The position numbers were made by a program, and so were the translations under genes. Positions 12,801 to 24,800 of a DNA stretch of 64,000 bases are shown in pieces. The notes below the pieces were generated by a model. The model had not been told where the DNA came from and ran no database searches. It saw only the letters and a list, made by a program, of their open reading frames with translations. How positions within the stretch are numbered: the stretch's first letter is position 1; each line of letters begins with the position of its first letter. The stretch is from Saxidomus purpurata (lineage: Eukaryota; Mollusca; Bivalvia; Venerida; Veneridae), in contig JAFMSR010000014.1 in assembly GCA_022818135.1 (NCBI GenBank), positions 40,579,987 to 40,643,986 on the forward strand, read 5' to 3'.

Positions 12801-15800
12801 TTTGTCTCTCATGTGCAATGTATATGTTATGACTTACTTTTAAAGTTACTACACACGTGTAGCTGGATCGGCTCATGGTTGATGCTGTCCATATCTTAAC
12901 TGTGCCATCTCTGAGAAGAAGAAACAGTCATGTACATGTATATATATTTATAGATCAGTATATATGTAAGTACATGTACACACATCCTGCATTGAGACCA
13001 TCCTTTGGACTAGTACAAATATTAATGAATCAGTTTTATTAGCGAAACCTTTTTACAGTCAACTCCGTATATAACTAACTCCTCGGGACCATTTAAATGT
13101 GTTCCTTATATCCATATCCGGAGTATGTCATATCCATATAGCATTTTCATATAAAATAAAGAAGTAAAAAAATTTGGGCTAATAAATTTTGTTCCTTATA
13201 TCCGAAATTTCGCTATATCCGGAGTCGCTATATACAGAATTAACTGGTCTTGTCTTAATATTAAGGGAGGTCTTTATAGCGAAACTTTAGTAATTTAGAC
13301 TTCAAGTGATGCTGATTCCCCTAAGAAAAATGAGCAATATTATCTTGTCGTGATTGTTAATGTTTTAAGCATTTTCAGATTTGTTTTTCACTCTCATAAT
13401 ATGCTACAATACTTATACTCTATTTTCTTTAACAAATGGATATGTTGGTTTTAGTACTAAACCATGTGTTTAATGATATTTTGTAATTAAAACCGCTGTA
13501 TTTTTGTTTGATCCATGGCTATATTTAAAATTTTCAAAACGTTTATGTGCTATTTTGAATGTTGACGTTTGCAACCATTTTACAGATGTGATGTCATATT
13601 TGTTTATACATGTATACATTTATGATGATGAATGTGTAAATTATAAGTGTGTTGATTTTCTTTTTCCATATTGAATCCAATAATTATCAAAATATTTCAA
13701 TAATTATTCAAATTTTTTAAGATTTAAAGTTTGTCAATAGGTTTAATTTTACCTGGGTATTATCACATATCAAGGGTTGACCACAAAACTGTTGTAAGTC
13801 CTTTATTTCATATAAGCTACTACAGCATTGCATTCAACCCTCGATATACGAGTTTCAGATGATATATACATGACCCACTATTACCTGCTTCCTGATAGTA
13901 TAATTGGAATTCCCCTGGCAGTATTGCTGCACACAAAGGTCACAGGTGCATCATGTCCACCAATCACAGTCCTTGATTCCTGATCACATGACCATAACTT
14001 GATACTCTTGTCCAATGATGTGGTACATAGACGACCTTGGTTATCAGAGTCAACGGACAGCACCTTGTCAGAATGTCCAGTCAGATTGGCAAGTTCATTT
14101 GCCTAATCAAAATGTAAATAACTGTTTACAAACATGTATAGAATTGTTGCAAAAACGTAACAGAAACAAATAAACAAACAGACTTTTGTTTTCACCAACA
14201 GTAGCAGACGAAATTCTTGCAGACATTTTGGCAACTGGGTCTTTAAAATTACCATGCTGTTTTCATAACATGTGGCTGATGTCAAATGCTTTTATTTACA
14301 AGAAAACCAACCCAAGCAGTGTTTATCCACTGATATACTGAGTCATGTGCTTAATGATAGACCAATCAGAATGCATGAATTTAGTTAGACAAATGGTCCA
14401 TGAAGTTATTTACCTGTAGTGGGTACCAGAGCCTGGCTGTTCCATCATCCCCACACGTAGCAACCATCACATTTTCGAGTTTCGGTTGTAAGATTTTATC
14501 TGGTTTCTCTTCATCCAGACCCCAGTCTGACTCTTCAGTGTCTGAAGAATTGAGCAGTAAAGTGCACATGATTGGAACTTCGTGAATGTGACTGAAACTT
14601 AGTGCATTTAATTGAAACTTAGACATAGTGAATGTAACTGAAACTTAGTGCATGTAATTGAAACTTAGTGTACATGATTGAAACCTAGTGCACATGATTG
14701 AAACACAGTGAATGTGACTGAAACTTAGTGCACATGATTGAAACTTAGTGCATATGATTGAAACTTAGACGTAGTGAATGTGACTGAAACTTAGTGCATG
14801 TACTTAAAATTTAGTGCACATGATCGAAACCATGTGCACATGATTGAAACTTAGTGAATGTGATTGAAACTTAGTGAATGTGATTGAAACTTAGTGCACA
14901 TGATTGAAACTTAGTGAATATGACTGAAACGTAGTGAACATGATTGAAACTTAGTGCATATGATTAAAACTTGGTGCACATGATTGTTACTTGGTGCACA
15001 TGACTGGAAAGTTGTCCTTCATGGTTGCAACTTTATCATGGCAGCCTAAGCTGAAGCTAATAAAACTGTTTGTGAAAACTGAAACTTTTATTTACTGTCC
15101 CAAATATCAAATTCACTCAATACTTAACCCTTTTCAAATGCACTCAGCGTCAAAATACAATAATTATAAAGCGAAGGTTAATATTTGTATCGTATAAGCA
15201 GTACAATGTATTTAGAATATACCAATCAGAAACTAGAACTATCACTGAAGGTGATGAATACCCCCCGAACATCCCACTGACACAGTATTTAAAATTTATG
15301 TAGTATTTGATGCTTTAATTATTGGACCTGCACATCTGTGAAATATAATTAAATTTTGACCAGCGGGTTTGGAGATTAAAAGCACACAAGATTTTACTAT
15401 CTCAAGCCCCTGTGACCTTTGATCTAGTGACCCGAAACATGGACCATGCACAACTAGTTATTGTACTTATCACTTCTATGAAGTATCATTAAATTCTGAC
15501 CAGGGGTTTTGAAGATTTAGCGTCCACAAGATTTTACCATCTCGAGTCCCTGTGACCTTGACCTTTGACCTAGAGACCCGAAACCTGGACCATGCACAAC
15601 TAGGCATTGTACTTATCACTTGTGTGAAGTATCATGAAATTCTGACCAGGGGCTTTGGACATTTAGCGTCCACAAGATTTTACTATCTCAAGCCCCTGTG
15701 ACCTTGACCTTTGACCTAGAGACCCAAAACCTGGACCATGCACAACTACGCATTGTACTTATCACTTGTGTGAAATATCATTAAATTCTGACCTGGGGTT

Positions 15801-18800
15801 TTGAAGATTTAGCGTCCACAAGATTTTACCATCTCAAGCCCCTGTGAACTTGACTTTTGACCTAGAGACCCGAATTCTGGACCATGCACAACTAGGCATT
15901 GTACTTATCACTTGTGTGAAGTATCATGAAATTCTGACCAGGGGTTTTGGAGATTTAGCGTCCACAAGATTTTACCATCCCGAGCCCCTGTGACCTTGAC
16001 CTTTGACCTAGAGACCCGAAACCTGGACCATGCACAACTACGCATTGTACTTATCACTTCTGTGAAGTATCATGAAATTCTGACCAGGGGTTTTGGAGAT
16101 TTAGCGTCCACAAGATTTTACTATCCCGAGCCCCTGTGACCTTGACCTTTGACCTAGAGACCCGAAACATGGACCATGCACAACTAAGCATTGTACTTAT
16201 CACTTGTGTGAAGTATCATTAAATTCTGACCAGAGGTATTTGAGATCTAGTGTCCACAAGATTCCGTCTACAGACGGACAGACGGACGGACAGACAAGCT
16301 GAATCCAGTATACCCCCCCTAACACTTTGTGTTCGGGGGGTATAATAACATTACATCTGAAAGCGTGTTACTATCAACTAGTATATATGTATTGCAAAAT
16401 AAGTAAGAATCTGAACAAGTTTGTAGCCTAAGTTTCTTGAATTAATTTTATGTAGAGAATTCTTAAATGATAATAGCAAAGAGCAATTCTGATAAGAAAT
16501 TAAATAGAAGATTTTACCTTGAAGACTTTCTTCGACTAATTTGACCGAAATATCGCAGCCGTTAGCTCTCTGTGTATGTCCATAGAGTGTTGTAATCTCT
16601 ACACCTTTATGTGACCACATCTTTACTGAGCCGTCCGCACATGTAGACACAACACAGCCATACTGATCAAATAATAGAATACAGTTGAACCTGAGCTAGT
16701 GGTCACATCAGTTAAACAGCTACCTGTCTTCAGCAGTTAATACTGATGTGTCCAAATTGTCCATTTCATATTAATACAGTCCGACCTCCCTGAAGGACAA
16801 CTCCCTAGAGAAACAACCCTCCCTAACGACACACATTTTCTTTCCCGTTGTGTCAATTATATAAGGAATCAACCTTTTCAGAACAACACCTCTCTACAAC
16901 AAACATATTTCTTGTTCCAAAGGGTGTTGGCTACCGAGAGGTTGCACTGTATGCCTGTATTGGAAAGCCACCTAATTTAAGTGGTTACTTTGGCGTCCTG
17001 CTGGAGACATGTTTGACGTACATAATATTTTCTGTAACACATTTTCCTCAGTTATAAATTAAAAAAAATAACACCTACTAGATATTTACATTTACCCTCC
17101 TAAATCTAAATACGTAAACTATGTAAATCTTTCAAATTTGTCAATCAATGGTGCATGTACATGAAAATATACTAAGAACTGAACAATGTACACAATACAA
17201 CTGCACTGATTTGCTAATTGATCATAGTCTGCTTTGACTAGATTCATGAGCATAATTTCATTTCAGACCAAGACCAGTTTGTCCACCCATACCATGATCT
17301 ATTTACAATTCATTACAATAACCAGACTGAGTATGATTTCATACTTACACTATAGCCTATCTGGTTGATAGATGCCATATGTCCTTTCATACTGTACTTA
17401 ATTTTGCACGCATTGGCTTCTGTTGATTCCTTAGTTGTCTCCCCTGAGGTGTTTCCAATCTTTGATATGTCCCATACTTTAATAATAAAAGATGGATTAT
17501 TCAACACTGATGTAAGAAATATAATAACTAGAAGTTGTTTTTCACAAAAAAAAAACTTATGTCTTCCACCGCTTAACACTATAGGATAAATAGGTATGTG
17601 TGTCATGAATTACAATTTTCTTTAAACATAACTTATTTTCATATGGCCTTCAAAAAGAAAAGAAACAAGAGCTGTCCCTCCCAAGTGACGAATGCCCCCG
17701 AAAGAGGTGCCTCACAGTCTGTGTCCTCTCCATGTGCTCAATAAATGTGCTATGTAATTTTAAAATCCTTCCATGCATGACAGAGTGATCATGCATACAG
17801 TATTCCATTACTTTAAACACTAAGTGTGACCTTGACCTTTGAGGTAGGGACTTGGGTCTTGCACGCGACACATCCGCTTGATGTGCTAGACATTTGTGCA
17901 CAGTTATTTTAAAATCCTTCAAAGCATAATAAAGTTATAGTCCGGACACAAATGTATGCATATATACAGGATTCCATTACCTATAAACTCTAAGTGTGAC
18001 CTTGACCTTTGTGGTAGGGATGTGGGTCATGCACGCGACACGTCGTCTTGATGTGCTAGACATTTGTGCCAAATTATTTTAAAATCCTTCAAGGCATGAC
18101 AAAGTTACAGTCCGGACACGAATGTGTGCATATATGCTTATATAGAGGAATCCATTACCTTCAAACTCTAAGTATGACCTTGACCTTTGAGCTAGGGATG
18201 TGGGTCTTGCACGCGACACGTCGTCTTGATGTGCTAGACATTTGTGCCAAGTTATTTTAAAATCCTTCAATGCATGACAAAGTTACAGTCCGGACACGAA
18301 TGTGTGCATATATGCTTATATGGAGGAATCCATTACCTTCAAACTCTAAGTATGACCTTGACCTTTGAGCTAGGGACGTGGGTCTTGCACGCGACACGTC
18401 ATCTTGATGTGCTAGACATGTGTGCCTAGTTATTTTAAAATCCTTCAATGCATGACAAAGTTACAGTCCGGACACGAATGTGTGCATATATAGAGGATTC
18501 CATAACCTTCATACTCCAAGTGTGACCTTCACCTTTGAGGTAGGGATGTGGGTCTTGCACGCGACACGTCGTCTTGATGTGCTAGACATGTGTGCCAAGT
18601 TATTTTAAAATCCTTCAATGCATGACAAAGTTACAGTCCGGACACGAATTTGTAAGTGGGGACGCACGGACGGACGGACAGACGGACAGACGGATGGACG
18701 GTCAGACGGACAGACGGTGCGATTTTAATATGCCACCCTTCGGGGGCATAAAAATCTGCTAAGAATCAGTGAACCGGAAAATGCCGACGATATGCACACT

Positions 18801-21800
18801 GTACACTCATTGTATATTATACATTAACTATATACTGTCATTCACTGTATACTAATTTTCTTATGTACACTTATGGCCTATTGTACACTCAACGTATATT
18901 ATACACTATCAATATTCTGTCACTCACTCTATACTCACTGTCTTTTGTACACTCACTGTATATTATACATTAACTAACTATATGCTGTACACTCACTGTA
19001 TACTGTACACTACACACACTATATTCTGTACACTATGTACACATTCAACCTAACCAACACTGTGTATACAGCTTTCATCTAAGATGGAGCATGTACCTTT
19101 AAGATTGAAATCATTGGATGCCGTGATCAGGAAGTCAGCCGTGTTAGACCATTTACAGTCTGTTACCCAGTCATCATGAGCATTGTGAATGGTGTGCAGT
19201 GGGGTCGGATTCTGCTCCGCAAAACTACACTCTACAATGTCCCATATTCTCACAGTCTGCAAAAGATAAAGGTTGATTTAAATTTAGGAACATTGATTGC
19301 CCTGAACCACTCATCTGCTTTCCATTTAAAGTCCCTGGATCACATCGATTTTATTGATATAGAAAAATAAATTTACCGATAGGATAATGATAGAACCATG
19401 TTCTATTCACTCTAAAACAATGTTGACAAAATTAATGTCTTTCTTTTGTATAAAAGTCATTTCTTCATGTAAAAGAGTTGCCAGAAAGCCTTTCTTATTT
19501 TTTGCAATAACATTGAAAAAATTACTGCACTGTATTTCTAACATGTACATCGATTTAAAAAGCAAAGTTAGGAATGTTTATTGTACAAATAAAGTTCATT
19601 TCCGCTGGTTGGTAAAATAAGAGCTACTTGTATTTGGGATCCTGGGACTTTAAAATCCATGTTGAAGTTTCAGCCCAGACACAAAAACTTGTTTTTAACC
19701 CTATATTACATGTTTGAGCCCGAAGTGTGACCTTGACCTTTAAGGCAGCTCCGAGGTTGTGGTATATGACATGAACTTGGGGTATGGGCAAAAACTGAAT
19801 GAAGTTTTTCCAAATCAGCTTATGCATGGAAAGGTTACAGCCTGGACAAAAAAAAAATAAACGATAGGTGGTGAAAGATACACCCTTGTGGTACGTTATG
19901 GGCAACACCTGTGAAGTTATTTGAAAATCGGTCCATGAATAAAAAAAGTTACAGCCCGGACACAAAGTGCTGACGGACAGACAGAAAGACGGACTGAATT
20001 GAGCAAACCTAGTCTTTGATCAGTTGGGGACTAACAAGACTTACCATATCCCTGCTACCAGTAGCTATCCTGGTACCATTCTTGTTAAAGGAGCAGCTTG
20101 TCACAGCATCCGTGTGGGTTCCCACCATGCAGATCCTCGATGGTGCTCCCTTCATCACAGTTCTGTAATACATGTATAAACAATGTTCTAGACACAACTA
20201 AATTAGCCAACATGTCAACATTTCCTGCCTCCATCTTTCATGCTCCTAGGTTTTCAAAACTTTTTTTTATGAAGGACCCATTTTTTAAAATTATTTTACT
20301 TGAATACTTGAAAGACAAAGTTATTATTAACATTTAACATGCAAGCTTTGAACCCAATGTATATGCGCTAGCATATCAAGGTACCATAGGCTAAGTTTTA
20401 GACATTTGTTACTCTGTGAAATACAGTAAATTCAGTTTATAAAGACATTTGAAATTGTTCTTATATCCGAGTTTTTATATCTTACTACATCTGCCAGGAA
20501 AACTTTGAACATGTAATATCTGCAAAATTCCTATTCACAGACACATATCAGAGTTTACTGTATGTTGTCATGTGTGCTTAAACCGCAACATGTATGTGCT
20601 CTAGTGACATGTATTACTACACATTCATTTCAATATCAGTGGTTGTTCACAAGGAATTCAAACCATTAATCTTCAGGTACCAATGTCGTAGTAAAGAGTC
20701 CTTAGGCAGGACTTAAATAATTCCACATTGCATCTCTGTCTTTGTGATTGATTCCAAGTGGAATGATTTCTGAGACTAATTAATATGAATTGTAAGGACT
20801 ACACGCTGTAGTTTCGCAAATTGAGAAAAAAAAGTATAAATCACTCACTTTGAATTAGTGCCATATTTCAGTGGATTTTCATAAACAGAACAAGTGCAGT
20901 CTGCCGAGCTGATAGCGATATAATTGGGGCATACATCTGTACTGAGCACAGGTTTTGTTAAACTTGAGATCACACTCGAATTTGACAGGTTAATCTGATG
21001 TATCTGAAAATAACAAGAAAAAACACTTTTAGAATAGCTTTCTTCTCCTTCATTCAATTTGTAAAACTTCATGTGCAAGTGAACAATTCCTAACAATAAT
21101 TCCTGGCAAGTACCAGTATGAACAGAATGTTACATATACAATCTTTGCTGGAGATAGAACATCAGTAAAAGACTTTCATCCTATTGTAAAAAAACATCTC
21201 AAGAATGACAAGTTCCTCACATGAGTCATGTCAGTACATAACGGAGTCATGTCAGTACATAACGAGTCATGTCAGTACATAACGAGTCATGTCAGTAGTC
21301 AGGCTCAAACCCGTGACTTTCATTCAATGAGAAATCTCCTGATAACATGTCAGGGACTTTAGCATATCAACCATGCAGGCAGTTTTTCTTATTAATAAGT
21401 ACAAATAATTCCTGACTGCAGGTCATCTGTGTTAACACGGTCTTCCTGCTGTATAAATCTTACGTGGCTTACCTTAGCAGTGCCGTCATCGGAGCCAGAC
21501 AGGAGGTAGTTAGATGACAAAAATCTCAGGCATCGTATTGATGCTGTATGCAACTTCTTAGAATGCAATTCTGTACCTGAAAAAGCATGTAAAGTTTGTA
21601 ACATAAACAATTTTAGACATATAGCTATATATGTATATATCACACACAACCATGTCTTGCTGTGGTGATATCGCTATGGAAACAGCTGGGCCTAACTTCT
21701 CTGTAAGTGGAGCCGCAGTGGCGCAGTGGTAGCCCGTTTGCCTGAGAATCAAAAGGTCCCAGGTTTGATCCCCACCAGTGCCACGTCGGTTGTGTCCTCA

Positions 21801-24800
21801 GGCAAGACACAGCTAAGTTTCTAACATTGCCACTCATTACAGATTATTTCCTGACATCTCTTGAAAGCAATTTGGCTTAAAACAGATTTGAAAAAATGAG
21901 GTTAAGAAATGTAAAGTACACAAGTTCATTCCATTCATCTTACCTGACAGTACATCATGTACTTTGATTACACCAGAATGGTATCCAATAGCAACCATGT
22001 CTTGCAGTGGTGAGATTGCTATGGAAACAGCAGGGCCCAACTCTTCTGAACCAAGTGTAATAATTGGCTTACCAAGATGACCCGACCAAACCTTGTATAT
22101 AAATATTTTCATAATAAAAATCTGAACATATATGTCTACATCTGTGAGATGACCCAATATGGAGACTAATGGAATAAAAAGAAAAATCAACCGCATGTTT
22201 TTTTAGAGTACTGAATTAAAACTATGAGTGGTTATTTGTATACAGGATAGATAAAATAGCTGCTCAGCATAAGAGAACGTGAAAACTGATCAACACAGTC
22301 ATTACAACACTGTGGAAATTATCCATCATGGTTGTTGTAGAAATTAGCTACTGTAAAATACGTAATTTTCTAATGACAAAAAGTTCCCAATTTGCAAACA
22401 GACTTTTAAAATTGCAAAATGAGAATTCTCTAATAGTAAATCTATGTGAAAAGAATCTTTCACTATTATAGATTTTTAAATTAGCGAAGTTTGAAATTCA
22501 CGAAAATAGTGAAAATTAAATCATCGGTAATATAACCCAATTTACAGTAACTAACGAGTCTTCATTTCTGCATGTATTTTAAGTACTAACCTTGACCTTG
22601 TGGTCATCACTAACTGTTATTAGTTCCTTTCCAGTTGGGGAGAATGTCAGCTTGTTTATTGGTAGAGCATGTCCTTCGATATTACCAACCTGAAAGTAAC
22701 AATACCTAATATACAGTATTACTTTCTACTCAGTACCCTATTTCTGGCTAAACTGGAATACACTGTGGTCACCAGGAAAGTAATTCAGTAAACCTCTCCT
22801 AAAACTTCTGTAGGAAAAACAAGGAAATACAGTAAAGTCCCGCTATTAAGGCTATCCAATATCAAGACCACCCTCGATATTACGACCAAACATTTCAGAA
22901 CCAAATGGCCCATTTTATAGTATAATAAGTCTGAATATAAAAATCATGATTTTAATATTAAGACCACTTTATGTTGGTCTGAAGACTGGTCTTATTACAA
23001 GAAATTTACTAAACTTCATCCCTGTTCCAACTTTAAGTTAAAGAAACTGTCTGTATGTTGGTAGTTGGGAAAGTCAAAAACTTGTTAATCAATTAAGTTA
23101 AACGTGAACCCTATTTTTTTCCAAAGTAAGCGCAAAAAACTTAATTACAAATGAAATATAAAAATTTGGTATGCTTTAAAAAAAGTTAACGGATGCTGTG
23201 TAAAAACAGGATAAATGTATTTTTTACATGATGCAGAATCTATTTTAAGAATGTAGACTCAAAACAATGATTACTTAATTGAATGTGAACACAAAATATA
23301 AGGAAAACTGAATGGATAAAATCTAAATCTCAAATATGTAAATAACATCATATTAAACATCAGGGAAATACAAACCTGTGCGCCAGTATCTGCTGCCCAT
23401 AGTTTTACATCACCATCTAATGCTGCTGAGGCGATATGGCGACCTGATGGGGAGTAGGCAACATCTCGTACCGATGACATGTGACCCCGCAAAACCTGTA
23501 ATATTAAATTACTTTCCTGTGCATGTATTTGAATTAAAACAACAAACTTGTTGGAATGAAATATGTTCTGGAAGACAAGATGTTCTATACTACAGTGGAC
23601 ATTTCATCTGACACCTGGTCTTTCCGAAGCGATTTTATCAGTCATGTCGGACAGTCTGACGAGTACTCGCCATGACTGATATACCAACTAAAATGGGGAT
23701 AAAAAGTTATAGGGATCTCATCGTTCATCCCCATGGCAACTGAAGATGCACCTTTATAACACTACGTAAACAAAAATAGAAAGAAGTATGCTGACATCTG
23801 GCCAATTTGTGTTAGTAGTAAGATTCCCTGGGAAAATAAAAGGCAAAAACAGGTGCTAAATAGATTCCATACCATTTTCACTCTTGAAATTTCTTAAGCA
23901 TGTGATATAAATGATGGTACTTACAGCTTTCTTGGTTTTATGGAAAATGTCCCAGATTTTGATGGTACTGTCCCACTGTCCAGATACAATCTTCTGACCC
24001 TCAGGGTGGAAGCTCACACAATTAACTGGACTGTAAAAACAAGCGAGTTAACTATTATTAGTAAATGTTGTTTTTTTTCATAATAAATCAAATACACTGA
24101 AAACAAATAACCAAATGAAACAAGCAAAGCAAAGCAGCAAAAAGGAAAGCCAAAGCAAGTTTTAAATAGCAAAATGGACACTTCAGTGTAAAAAATGTTG
24201 ACAAAAAAGCATTATCATCGACTGATAATTAATAGCAATTTTTTTCCCTGAACTATCTTTTTTTATTACGCTAATTTTAATTATGCTTTAGTCATTCATA
24301 TCTGAACACTTACAGTATTTCCTTAGTTATAACAAACCCCTGTCTCTGCCTTCATTACAATACATATCCACTGCAGATATTGAAATGTAAGCTAAGCAGC
24401 TGTGAAACAAATTTTTACAAAATGTAACTAATCCCAATCATCAAATTTATTTTCAAAGTATAACTGTGGATGCCAGGCAGGACACACAAAGAAACTGAGC
24501 AAAAAACAATTTGACCTAAGGCTTTAATTACATGTACATGCAGTTTAATTCAGATAGTCTCAACCACTGAATTATCAGGAAATAATCATCTTTTTTCTTT
24601 TTGGAACCGACAAATGCCAGCCTGTTTATTTTTTAGTTAAACAACAGGTAATAATCATCTTAAAACATTTGTTTTTCCTGTTTGTACATACCTGCCAACT
24701 TTGAAATCACAAACCATATTGCCTTTTTTCATGTCCCAAATCTTTATCATACAATCCCAAGATGCAGTTGCGAGAACTGTGCCCGACTTATCGGATGAGC

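Larger units (their letters stand above)
11501..17476. repeat. Haplotype B copy of TEP1 exons 53-48
   Basis: Colinear with 5155-11000. Private insertions are at 13768-13845, 15233-16345 and 16777-16949. It lacks the haplotype A insertions at 7092-8013 and 10463-10833. Confidence 0.85.

Noticed and set aside
5155..17476. Genuine tandem duplication giving TEP1 extra WD repeats
   Set aside because: The boundaries match the contig ends at the gap, and joining the copies breaks the reading frame.
18066..18448. Similar 61-64-residue open frames on both strands, also at 41340-41709
   Set aside because: They are frames through the same 177-bp tandem unit and contain no known domain.
21709..21835. 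Functional tRNA gene
   Set aside because: Box A and B are present but no convincing cloverleaf; the SINE context fits better.
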